Part shown: positions 1 through 7,745 of the stretch, one piece after another
Numbering within the stretch: position 1 is the first letter of the stretch
Layout: each line of letters starts with the position of its first letter
The notes under the pieces: model-generated
Databases searched by the model: none
What the model saw: only the letters and a program-made list of their open reading frames with translations
Told to the model about the DNA's origin: nothing
Made by a program: the position numbers and the translations under genes
Origin: Chloroflexota bacterium
GTDB taxonomy: Bacteria; Chloroflexota; Anaerolineae; Promineifilales; Promineifilaceae
Length of the DNA: 64,000 nucleotides
NCBI GenBank assembly: GCA_013112725.1
Contig: JABFFZ010000014.1
Span: 1 to 64,000, forward strand
Direction: 5' to 3'

Positions 1-1681
1 TCGGCGGTGGCGCGGTGGGTGGGCGCGATGTGGCGGTAGCAGCCGGGCGCGTGGCCGTGTTAGTCGGCGCTGGTGTGGCGGGGACGACTCTTGCCGTCGT
101 CGTGGCTGTTGCCGTCGCCTCTGCCATTGTTTCTACAACCAATTCCCAACTGTCACTTTCCAACAAGGGGTCGTCCACCCCTTCCGCTTCCAGGCGGATA
201 AACCAATGATAGACGCCAGGCATTTCCAAAATATCACCCAACACAAACTGCAAACGGAACAACGAACCCGAAAATGGCTTTTCTACGGACATGGCCCGCA
301 TCTCTTTGCCGTCCGCTTCAAAATAAAGCGTAAACAGTTGGTCAGCCGTCAGCGCCGCTGGCCAACGCCAGGTAAACTGTACTTCATCTGCCAGCGTAAA
401 TGTTTCATCGCCCGGCCGTACCAGTTCAATTTCGCCGGTCACGGCCGTCATCGTCGGCTCAACTGTTGCTGTGGGTGTAGGCAACACGGCCGTATCCGTT
501 GGCGTGGGTACGGTATTAGACACCGGCAGTTGCGCGACGGAGGTATCTTGGGCTACGGCCGTTTCTGGCGTAGGCGTTACAGTATCCACCGACGTCGCCT
601 GGGTACGCAGCCACACCTGCCAGCCACCAAAAGCACAAATAGGCAGCAACAGCAGCAATAACAGGGCATAAGACCAGCGGCGGCGCAGCCGCGCCAGCGT
701 TTCCACTGCCGGTTCACTCACCACGGTTGCTGGCGGCGGCGGCACAATTTTACTCCCGCCCGTTACCAACTTACCGGTCTCCGGCGGCTGCCAGAGCCAG
801 GCGCCGGACACCGCCTGCTGTCCCGGCGCGCCCGCCAGGTGCAACGCCTGGTCTAAAGCTGCTACCAGTTCTTCGGCCGATTGATACCGCTCCTCTGGCG
901 CTTTACGCATACATTTTTCGACAATGGCGATAACTTTGGTGGCTAAGTCTGGCCGGATCAGGTGGAGTGGACGCGCTTCTTCATAAATTTGTTTATGCAG
1001 CACCCCCCATTGCACGTCGGCCGTAAACGGCCGCATCCCGGCAAACAGTTCATATAAAATGATACCCAGGGAGTAGAGGTCTGTACGGCCGTCAACCGGT
1101 TCCCCCTTCACCTGCTCCGGCGACATATAATGGGGCGTACCCAACAGCACATTCGTTTGTGTCAGCCGGGGATTGCTTTCCACGGCCGCAATACCCAAAT
1201 CCGTCAGCAACGGCTTGCCATGGGCATCCAGCAAGATATTGCTCGGTTTCAAGTCCCGATGCACAATGCCCTTGCGGTGCGCCGCCGCCAGGGCATCGGC
1301 CACCTGCCGCGCCAGCGCCAGGGCGTAAGGCGTTGTCAATATCTCTTTGCGGCGACCCAGATCGGCCAGCTTTTCCGCCAGCGTACCCTCTGGCACAAAC
1401 TGCATGGCAATATAAGGCTGCCGGTTGCCCGTTGTGCCAATGGCATACACCTGCACCACATTGGGATGGTGGAGTTGGGCCATCGCTTGCGCTTCACGCC
1501 GGAAACGCTCTACAAAACCACTATCTTGAGCAAAGTTGGGCAGCAGCACCTTGAGGACAACCTGGCGCTGCAAGTCAGTATCCAGTGCCAGATAAACATC
1601 GGCCATCCCCCCCCGCGCCAGGTGCTGCCGTACTTGATACTGCCCAATTTGTTGTCCAACCAGATCACTTGGGTCTGCCAC
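1..1681 (-). CDS. Receptor-like serine/threonine protein kinase (C-terminus off the window)
   Basis: A membrane-anchored Hanks-type kinase that would phosphorylate Ser/Thr of cytoplasmic targets. The minus-strand frame is open from 1681 to the window edge. Visible: glycine-rich loop LARGGMADVYLA at about residues 22-33, catalytic HRDLKPSN at about 141-148, a leucine-rich transmembrane stretch near residues 340-358, then a Thr/Pro-rich linker and an extracytoplasmic domain of about 200 residues that continues past base 1. I chose the GTG at 1681 because GAGGA lies about 10 nt upstream and the kinase domain starts soon after; a TTG further upstream is possible. The type of outer domain is not recognised. 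No operon partner is visible upstream. Kinase call is certain; ligand and targets are unknown. Confidence 0.93.
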   Translation of the reverse strand, partial: MADPSDLVGQQIGQYQVRQHLARGGMADVYLALDTDLQRQVVLKVLLPNFAQDSGFVERFRREAQAMAQLHHPNVVQVYAIGTTGNRQPYIAMQFVPEGTLAEKLADLGRRKEILTTPYALALARQVADALAAAHRKGIVHRDLKPSNILLDAHGKPLLTDLGIAAVESNPRLTQTNVLLGTPHYMSPEQVKGEPVDGRTDLYSLGIILYELFAGMRPFTADVQWGVLHKQIYEEARPLHLIRPDLATKVIAIVEKCMRKAPEERYQSAEELVAALDQALHLAGAPGQQAVSGAWLWQPPETGKLVTGGSKIVPPPPATVVSEPAVETLARLRRRWSYALLLLLLLPICAFGGWQVWLRTQATSVDTVTPTPETAVAQDTSVAQLPVSNTVPTPTDTAVLPTPTATVEPTMTAVTGEIELVRPGDETFTLADEVQFTWRWPAALTADQLFTLYFEADGKEMRAMSVEKPFSGSLFRLQFVLGDILEMPGVYHWFIRLEAEGVDDPLLESDSWELVVETMAEATATATTTARVVPATPAPTNTATRPAATATSRPPTAPPP

Positions 1682-1898
1682 GTCGTCTGTATCCTCGTTT
1701 GGCCCAGGTACACAGGGGATATGGGGGATTTTATAGGAGAGTATCAATCGGGGGTGTACCTGATGTCCAAACAGCCATCATTACTCAGCAGGATAACACG
1801 TTTAGGATAAAAGTACCAGACCCTAACCACCAAAACGACTACAAGTTTGCAAAAATCATCCGGCGACGTACTGGACATTCGTTGTGGCTAAAGACAAT

Positions 1899-1993
1899 CC
1901 CTCGTTCCACGCTCCGTGTGGGATGCCCAGCTCGACGCTCTGCATCGGGTGGGATGCAAAGCGTCCCACCCGATGCAGAGCATGGGAACGAGA
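1899..1993. repeat. Large intergenic inverted repeat
   Basis: Inner arms 1938-1954 and 1964-1980 are perfect 17-bp inverted copies around a 9-nt loop; outer arms (CTCGTTCC near 1903 and GGAACGAG near 1986) also pair imperfectly. It lies in the 330-bp gap between the kinase and the flavin oxidoreductase, which holds no gene I can support. It resembles the dispersed GTTCCCA/TGGGAAC hairpins found between genes in many bacteria. It may terminate the oxidoreductase transcript but has no T-run. Confidence 0.8.
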
Positions 1994-2011
1994 ATGAATT
2001 CCCATTCCTTA

Positions 2012-3403
2012 TCAACCAGAAACGTTGAAGCTGTAACGGAAGAGGTTGGCCGGATCTGTTTGCGCCTTCACGCGGGATAGTTGATCATAGCCGCCAGGCA
2101 CCAGGCCATCGCGGATGCGCTGCTGGGATTCGGCCCCTTCCAGGAAGTTCATATAGACGCCGCCGGTGAGATACGGCCGTAACGCCTCTTTCAACTGCCC
2201 GGTGTACGCCACCAATTGGTGATGGGCTTCGGGTGTGGGGGTGACGCCCACCAACGACAGCACCAGTTCCGCGTCGCGGTTGCCGAACACGGCCGTCGCC
2301 GGGTCCACCCGCCGAATCGCCCCACCCGCATGGCGCACTTCCGCAAAGATCAGCGGGCTGGGGCCGCCTGTACCCAGACCATACGCTACCACTGCCTCAA
2401 TAGCCTCATCGCTCAGTTCACGCAGCCACGCCCCGGTGTTAAAAGCGGGCATGGGATCTACCGGATCATTGCTGATGACGGCGGTCTGGCTGAACGGGAT
2501 GGTCTTAAAATCGTCAATCAGCGGCAGCTGCCAGTCGCGCCAGTGACGCAGCATCGCTTCCCCTGCGGCAATATCACCGGCGTAGCAGCCGCGCACAATG
2601 GCAAACGATTGGCCGCGCAAGAAGTCCGGCAGTTCAGGAAAGGGCGGGTAATTCATCACCAACACCGACGAGGTGAGTTCATCGGGGGCATTGGCAATCC
2701 AGGCGCGATAATGGCGAAATACCTCCCGCGCCATATGGGCCGGGTAATACAGGTTCCCGGCGTACACCTCAGTCACCGGAAAGAGGCGAATGGTCAGGCT
2801 GGTGACGATGCCCAGACTGCCGCCGCCGCCGCGCAGTCCCCAGAACAGGTCGCTGTTTTCCCTGGCCGAGGCTTTACGTAGCTGCCCATCGGCCGTCACC
2901 AGTTCAAATTCCAGCACATTGTCGGCGGAGAGGCCATATTTGCGCCCCAACCAGCCCAAGCCACCACCCAGTGTATAGCCTACCACGCCCACCGTTGGCG
3001 AGGAGCCGAGCAGTGGCGCCAGCCCGTGTTTCTGGGCAGCAGCCAGCACCGCGCCCCACTTCACGCCCGCTTCCACAGTGGCCGTTTGCGCCGCCGGGTC
3101 AACCAGCACGCCGTTTAACTGCCGGGTGAGGATCAGCAGGCAGTCGTCGGCAGGGCGGATGTTGCCGTGGCCGGTTCCCTGGGCAGCGACGCCCAGGTTG
3201 TGCTGGCGGGCGAAGGTCACGGCCGTTGCCACATCCTGCGCCGATTCCGCTTCCACAATCACCGCCGGATACTGCACCACCTTGCGGTTCCAGGCCAGCC
3301 GCGCCTCGTCATAGCCGCTGTCTTCCGGGGTAATGACCCGGCCCTCAATCTGCGCCTGTAATTCAGACCAGGGTGATTCGATTTGGGTAAATTCCATAAA
3401 CAT
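2012..3403 (-). CDS. FAD-linked oxidoreductase, BBE/PCMH family
   Basis: A 463-residue flavoenzyme of the berberine-bridge/6-hydroxynicotine oxidase type. The N-terminal FAD-binding PCMH domain contains GTGHGN with His79, the usual 8-alpha-histidyl FAD attachment, followed by GSSPTVGVVG and a GGGLG loop; the C-terminus DPANLFRYSFNV is a BBE-domain ending. In bicovalent members the second attachment is a Cys in the G-x-C-P-T-V-G motif; here that position is Ser135, so a single covalent link is expected. I start at ATG 3403, which has AAGGAG 7 nt upstream; an ATG 48 nt earlier lacks one. Substrate cannot be read from sequence; sugars, alcohols and amines are all used by the family. A candidate SARP-like operator lies just upstream at 3440-3484. 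Confidence 0.93.
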   Translation of the reverse strand: MFMEFTQIESPWSELQAQIEGRVITPEDSGYDEARLAWNRKVVQYPAVIVEAESAQDVATAVTFARQHNLGVAAQGTGHGNIRPADDCLLILTRQLNGVLVDPAAQTATVEAGVKWGAVLAAAQKHGLAPLLGSSPTVGVVGYTLGGGLGWLGRKYGLSADNVLEFELVTADGQLRKASARENSDLFWGLRGGGGSLGIVTSLTIRLFPVTEVYAGNLYYPAHMAREVFRHYRAWIANAPDELTSSVLVMNYPPFPELPDFLRGQSFAIVRGCYAGDIAAGEAMLRHWRDWQLPLIDDFKTIPFSQTAVISNDPVDPMPAFNTGAWLRELSDEAIEAVVAYGLGTGGPSPLIFAEVRHAGGAIRRVDPATAVFGNRDAELVLSLVGVTPTPEAHHQLVAYTGQLKEALRPYLTGGVYMNFLEGAESQQRIRDGLVPGGYDQLSRVKAQTDPANLFRYSFNVSG

Positions 3404-3439
3404 GATTGTTCTCCTTAAAAGTTTTAATTCAATAGTTTC

Positions 3440-3484
3440 AGTGTACGACAACGGCCGTTTGCCAGCCGTTTGGTTGTGCGTTTG
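3440..3484 (-). promoter_or_regulatory. SARP/BTAD-like promoter, site 1
   Basis: On the minus strand, octamer CAAACGGC occurs at 3472-3465 and 3461-3454, 11 bp apart, preceded by a degenerate third copy at 3484-3477. Exactly 8 bp separates the last repeat from TACACT (3445-3440), a -10-like box. There is no good -35. Direct repeats at 11-bp phase with 8 bp to the -10 is the known layout of SARP regulator targets. The predicted start of transcription is about 30 nt upstream of ATG 3403. Confidence 0.6.
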
Positions 3485-3488
3485 AAAA

Positions 3489-5462
3489 TTATGGGCCGGG
3501 GGGTATCAGTGTGCCCAGATATTCAACAGCCGGGGCTACACCAAACTCCATCTCCGGGCCGTCCACCACACCGGCAAACTGCCCCACGCCCACGTCCACG
3601 CTGGAGCTGACCTTCATACCTACATCGGTCACTCCACCCGCGCCGGTTCTGATGTAAAAGCCTTCGTTAATGCTCAATTCGGCCAATCCTGTGGGCGCGT
3701 TAATCTTGCCACCCGCAAAAAATGTCGTCGTTTTATTGCGAAAATCAACCGTCACCTGCCCAAAAATGGTCAACAGGGTAGGGCCAGAAACCTCCACTTC
3801 CAACACTTCGCAGTTGGCCTTGATCTGGATCATATTCAGGAATTTGATCGCCATTTTGCCCCGCGTCAATCCAGCCGGGCAGCGTGGGGCGCGTTCATAA
3901 GCTGGCTCGCTGGGCTGATTGACGACGTTCTCTTCGGCCCCTTCGCAAATGGCCCAGTTCGCGGCTGTGCGGTTGGCTTGCGACCCAATAACGTGCAAGC
4001 GCCAGGCCACGTCCGTCTCCATCGAATCCTCAATCAACAATGACACATACTCATGGTTGAGAACGTCAGACAGATTAGCCGCCGTGCCGGTCATGGCTGC
4101 ATATTTGGCGCTGGTGTACGCCTCCAGCAAATCCTCAAACTCAAAATACGCCGGCAGCATCTCCGCCAACTGCTGCGTCACGGTGCTGCGGCAAGCGCCA
4201 ATGAAGGCGTCGGGATCAGGATACAGCTCGTACAGTTCCAAAAATTCTTCATCTTGCTGATCGATCAGTTCAGCCAGGGCTTCTTCTTGAGCGGCCGCGT
4301 CCAGGTAAAGTGCCTGAATGTCCGGCTCGTATTCGGCGCGGTAGGCGGTGATGTAGAGGTCGTTGAAGCGCTGCCAGGTGATTGCTCCCGGCAACGGCCG
4401 TTCGCTGCGTGCTTCGATATTGGCGTCAATCAACTGCTGGCATATGCCGCTGCGCTGAATACTGTCCATCACCAGCGCATGGTAATGGTTGGCCGCGCTC
4501 TGCGCCTGACCCGGCGTGTTCATCACGCCCAATGGCGGCAGGGTAAACAGTTGCCCCGCCGAGCGGTTCAACGTTTGCTCAGGCGGCAGCCGAATCCCTT
4601 CAATCTCCTCGCCATCCCGCACTTCGTCCCGCAGTTGGCGGCGCGAACCAGCGCGGTAGAAGTAAGTGGCTTGTTCATCCTTATTCTGGCACAGCAGCGC
4701 CTGTGACAAATTCAGCCGCGCCTCGGCCAGTTCGGTGTTGGCTTCGACCAACGGCCGTAACACAGCCTCCGCCGCCGCCCACTGTCCCTGCCGCAGTAAC
4801 GCATAACCGCGCGTGTTGGCGGCCAATTCCGCCGCCGGAATGCCCATCGGCGTAGCCTGATCATCGGGCAAATTTTGCGCCGCGTTCAGCAGCGCCAACG
4901 CCTCGTTGGGCATATCTAATGACACAAACATCCCGGCAGCATTGATCAGGATGATGCGCGACTGCGGTGCGCGTTCATGGGCCAGCAGCAGCCCGGCCAA
5001 CGCGCCATCGGGCCGATTATCCATCATGGCGGCCATGGCAAACGCCTGGGCGGCGTCGGCCGTAGCCACTTCCGGCGCACTGCGGAAGGCAGTCAGATTG
5101 GCCGCGCCCACCTGATGTGTCAGGTAATTCCATCCATTTTGCAGCGCCTGGGCCAGGCTGAGGGTGTGGGGGGTGATGGCGCCGGTGCACAACGTTTGTT
5201 TTTGCGCCACAAGCTGCGGCTTCAAGAATTCGTTGGGCGGCAAGACAGTGGCATCGCTGTAGGCATAAGTGCGGAATGCGCCGCTGCCGGGGGGAGTTTC
5301 GCCAGGGCGCAGCACAATGGGCAAAAAGGTGTGATATTCACCCTGGTTGGCCGCAGCACTGGCCGCCGCGTCTGCGCCGGACTGCCCCATGAGCGCCAGC
5401 ATAAACAGCAACAAGACGCCTAAAATGAGGGGGATGGTTTGACGAGTTTTGGGGGTTTGCAT
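3489..5462 (-). CDS. Secreted protein with TPR-like region and FLPIV motif
   Basis: A 657-residue extracellular protein of unrecognised function. Start ATG 5462 (MQTPKTRQ) has AAGGAG 6 nt upstream; then a hydrophobic signal segment (IPLILGVLLLFMLALMG) and the motif YHTFLPIVLRP near residue 48, a motif shared with other secreted proteins here. Residues of about 140-300 look like alpha-helical TPR/Sel1-type repeats (QAFAMAAMMDNRPDGALAGL, NEALALLNAAQ, QWAAAEAVLRPLVEA). The rest has no family I recognise; the C-terminal 120 residues are beta-rich and Gly/Val-rich. It is followed by the flavin oxidoreductase, each with its own SARP-like promoter. Secretion is fairly sure, function unknown. Confidence 0.8.
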   Translation of the reverse strand: MQTPKTRQTIPLILGVLLLFMLALMGQSGADAAASAAANQGEYHTFLPIVLRPGETPPGSGAFRTYAYSDATVLPPNEFLKPQLVAQKQTLCTGAITPHTLSLAQALQNGWNYLTHQVGAANLTAFRSAPEVATADAAQAFAMAAMMDNRPDGALAGLLLAHERAPQSRIILINAAGMFVSLDMPNEALALLNAAQNLPDDQATPMGIPAAELAANTRGYALLRQGQWAAAEAVLRPLVEANTELAEARLNLSQALLCQNKDEQATYFYRAGSRRQLRDEVRDGEEIEGIRLPPEQTLNRSAGQLFTLPPLGVMNTPGQAQSAANHYHALVMDSIQRSGICQQLIDANIEARSERPLPGAITWQRFNDLYITAYRAEYEPDIQALYLDAAAQEEALAELIDQQDEEFLELYELYPDPDAFIGACRSTVTQQLAEMLPAYFEFEDLLEAYTSAKYAAMTGTAANLSDVLNHEYVSLLIEDSMETDVAWRLHVIGSQANRTAANWAICEGAEENVVNQPSEPAYERAPRCPAGLTRGKMAIKFLNMIQIKANCEVLEVEVSGPTLLTIFGQVTVDFRNKTTTFFAGGKINAPTGLAELSINEGFYIRTGAGGVTDVGMKVSSSVDVGVGQFAGVVDGPEMEFGVAPAVEYLGTLIPPGP

Positions 5463-5537
5463 CAGGTTCTCCTTTGTCATAGGAGCGCCGGTTGCCGGCT
5501 GGCAGCCGGCGCTCCGTTTTGGTTGTGTGATGCTGGT

Positions 5538-5570
5538 AGTGTAGGGCAACGGCCGTTTGCCAGCCGTTTG
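5538..5570 (-). promoter_or_regulatory. SARP/BTAD-like promoter, site 2
   Basis: CAAACGGC on the minus strand at 5570-5563 and 5559-5552 (11-bp phase), then 8 bp, then TACACT at 5543-5538. The architecture and 23 bp of sequence (5549-5571) are identical to site 1. Start of transcription would be near 5531, giving a leader of about 69 nt that contains a hairpin made of GCCGGC-type arms near 5487-5514, upstream of the AAGGAG of the 657-residue protein. Confidence 0.6.
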
Positions 5571-5582
5571 GGGAGACGGTCG

Positions 5583-5612
5583 AAAAAAAACGCCGCTGGT
5601 GGCGGCGTTTTT
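5583..5612 (-). terminator. Rho-independent terminator after the AAC(3)-like gene
   Basis: AACGCCGC and GGCGGCGTT arms around TGGT, with A8 on the plus strand at 5583-5590, which is a run of eight U on the minus-strand transcript. It lies 27 bp past the stop at 5639. T residues on the other side make it partly bidirectional. Confidence 0.85.
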
Positions 5613-5638
5613 CAGAATTGATCGGGGAATTGCCCTGT

Positions 5639-6433
5639 TCAACCATCCCGGCGATTGGTTTCTAACCAACGCACGGCAAAATCCACTAACGGCCGTTGCC
5701 GCATCAGGCGCACCGTGCCATTGCCTACCTGCCCGCTAATCACCTCATTGGTTTCGGCTTCAAAGGCTGCGCCAATGGCGGCAAAGTCATCCATACCAAT
5801 GGCGTCATCCCGGTACGTCACCCACTGGCGACGGCCGTTTACCAGCATGGCCGATCCATTTTCTTCCGACTGCTTATGAGGATAATCGGCGCGGAAATCG
5901 GCCAGGTGCAGCGAGGTGTTGCGCTCATAGCCCACACCCAACAATAGCACCCAGCCATCCAGATCATAGACGCGCCCAACCGGGGATTGTTCGGCTACGC
6001 TGTTGTCAAGCGACTGGTTGGCCGTCACAAAATCGGCATGTTTGCCCCAGGCGGCAAAGGAAAAGGCCGGGTGGCTGCTGCGCCGCACACCGGGATAGGT
6101 GCGGAAACATTCGTTAATGGCGCCCATCCTGTTGCTGGGAGTCAGTTCGGGCCGGTAGGGCGGCGTTTCGGCACGGATAATGTCCCACTGCTCCGGCGGG
6201 ACGGGACTGCCCCCCCAGGTGAGCGGATCGGTGTTGTTGGTGCTGTTGGTGGGCATCACCAGCGTGCCCTCCGGCGTGATCACCTGCATGAAGGCATCTA
6301 CCACCGCCGGTGCGTCGCCCACGATGAAGCCGCCCAACGCCTTCATCGAGGTGTGTACCAGTACGGTTTGCCCGGCGGTAAGCCCTAACCGGGTGAAATC
6401 ATGCACAAGGGTTTTGGTTGTAATGATCATCAT
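5639..6433 (-). CDS. AAC(3)-family N-acetyltransferase (YokD/Antibiotic_NAT)
   Basis: 264 residues matching the aminoglycoside 3-N-acetyltransferase fold family: LVHTSMKALGGFIVGD near the N-terminus, TLVMPTNSTNNTDP, the conserved RSSHPAFSFAAWG block near residue 115-130, and LLLGVGYERNTSLHLADFR. These enzymes transfer acetyl from acetyl-CoA to an amine. Many environmental members are not resistance enzymes, and nothing nearby (no integron, no transposon) points to mobile resistance. Start ATG 6433 has only a weak GAAG upstream; a second ATG follows at once. A clear terminator lies downstream. Confidence 0.9.
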   Translation of the reverse strand: MMIITTKTLVHDFTRLGLTAGQTVLVHTSMKALGGFIVGDAPAVVDAFMQVITPEGTLVMPTNSTNNTDPLTWGGSPVPPEQWDIIRAETPPYRPELTPSNRMGAINECFRTYPGVRRSSHPAFSFAAWGKHADFVTANQSLDNSVAEQSPVGRVYDLDGWVLLLGVGYERNTSLHLADFRADYPHKQSEENGSAMLVNGRRQWVTYRDDAIGMDDFAAIGAAFEAETNEVISGQVGNGTVRLMRQRPLVDFAVRWLETNRRDG

Positions 6434-6440
6434 TCACTTC

Positions 6441-6473
6441 AGGTGCGGCGCACTTCCAAAGCGCGTCGCACCT
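6441..6473. repeat. 33-bp inverted repeat, copy A
   Basis: Arms 6441-6455 and 6459-6473 pair over 15 bp with two mismatches. The right arm is identical to that of copy B at 7706-7738. It sits in the 45-bp gap between the lipoprotein stop and the acetyltransferase start. Confidence 0.85.
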
Positions 6474-6478
6474 CATAA

Positions 6479-7615
6479 TCAGTTCTGCCAGAGAAAGCTA
6501 AAAGAATCCATCACCGTATCATACAGAATTTGCAGGTCGGCGTAAGCGACCGCTTCCGGGTCGTCGGGAATGAAGGTGAGGGTGTAGAAACGGCCGTCCC
6601 GCACCAACACCACCTGCCGGGTTAAATCCTGCCCCGGAGCCTGGTCAAACTGGTTGGCAGGCACGCCATCCAGCATCAGGCCAAAGGTCCACATAGGGCT
6701 GGAACCCATGATGGCTTCGACCTCGGCGGCTTTTTCGGCCGTGATGTCGTTCAGGGAACGGCCGTTGGCCTCCTCCACCGTGATAAAAAGCCGGGGGTGG
6801 GCGGAATCCATCAGCGAATCTACGTACACGGCCGTTTCCGCGCCGCCGTTGTCGGTCGTCAGGCTGTCATCCACCGCATACCCATCGGGCAGCAGCAGGC
6901 AAAAACCATCTTCGGCATTGGTGAACAGCGTCGTGCCCACCACCGGTTCCGGACATTCCGGCCCGGCCAGCAGCGGCGCTTCTGGTTCGATGCCGATGAA
7001 CTGGAATGTCTCCGTGATCATCTGGTAAAGGGCTTCTGCCTGTTCGCCCACAGCGCCGTACTCGTCGCCAATGCGGGCCACCATCATATCTACCAGACGG
7101 CCGTTGTGCAGGGCGATGACCCGCCGGTTCACATCTTGACCGGGCAGGTTATCCAGCACCGTTGCCTGTTCACCGCCCAATTCAATGGTAAGTAGGGACA
7201 TAGCAGCCAATTCGGCGTCGGACGGATAGTCGGGGATGATTTCTTGAATGGCACGGCCGTTTAACGCTTCCAGGCGCACGGTGGCCAGCGGCGCTTCCGT
7301 GTTCAGCAACGAGCGCACATACAGCGTCAACGAGCCATCCTCACCCTGGAAAACGTCATAGTTGTCCGGGTAAAGGAAACAAATGCCTTGCACGGCATCA
7401 ATCAATTGGTGTGCGCCGGGCACAGCTTCGGAACAATCGGCAATGGACACTTTCTCGATAATGGTTTCGGCGCCGGTCGTGCCGTCTATCACGCCGGTCT
7501 GGTTCTCCGCAACGGCTGCCGGTTTATCCCCACCGGCTGGGCGGCAAGCCGCCAGCAACAATAAGGCTAACAGGCTGAACAGGAGTGATAAGATAAGAAA
7601 TGGTTTGGTATTCAT
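6479..7615 (-). CDS. Lipoprotein with a duplicated domain
   Basis: 378 residues. The N-terminus has a hydrophobic segment ending in lipobox LLAAC, so the mature protein should be lipid-anchored outside the membrane. Two copies of a domain of about 140 residues follow. Each has an opening of the form G-(I/F)-C-(F/L)-L-P-(D/x)-(N/G)-Y, a central NGR(A/S)(I/L)(Q/N)(E/D)I, then PGQD(V/L)(N/T)RRV or similar, and a final helix ending in F-x-F. I do not recognise the domain. The paired internal repeats are clear; role unknown. RBS is weak. Flanked by the two copies of a 33-bp inverted repeat. Confidence 0.85.
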   Translation of the reverse strand: MNTKPFLILSLLFSLLALLLLAACRPAGGDKPAAVAENQTGVIDGTTGAETIIEKVSIADCSEAVPGAHQLIDAVQGICFLYPDNYDVFQGEDGSLTLYVRSLLNTEAPLATVRLEALNGRAIQEIIPDYPSDAELAAMSLLTIELGGEQATVLDNLPGQDVNRRVIALHNGRLVDMMVARIGDEYGAVGEQAEALYQMITETFQFIGIEPEAPLLAGPECPEPVVGTTLFTNAEDGFCLLLPDGYAVDDSLTTDNGGAETAVYVDSLMDSAHPRLFITVEEANGRSLNDITAEKAAEVEAIMGSSPMWTFGLMLDGVPANQFDQAPGQDLTRQVVLVRDGRFYTLTFIPDDPEAVAYADLQILYDTVMDSFSFLWQN

Positions 7616-7705
7616 GGTTCATATTCTCATATGAAAACGATCTTTTCATCGGTGCATGTGTAGCACGATTTGGCAAATTGTGTGTCATCACAACTCAATT
7701 CAGGT

Positions 7706-7738
7706 AGGTGCGACGCGCTTTTGAAGCGCGTCGCACCT
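7706..7738. repeat. 33-bp inverted repeat, copy B
   Basis: A perfect 15-bp stem, arms 7706-7720 and 7724-7738, with loop TTG. Close copy of 6441-6473. It stands 32 nt after the stop of the lipoprotein's upstream neighbour's gap, between two minus-strand genes. A weaker palindrome (CACGATTTGGCAAATTGTG) lies just before it near 7660-7678 and resembles the perfect hairpin at 30134-30164. Confidence 0.85.
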
Positions 7739-7745
7739 GACTTGT

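Noticed and set aside
5639..6433. Acquired aminoglycoside-resistance gene
   Set aside because: Family membership alone does not show resistance; no integron, transposon or other resistance gene surrounds it.
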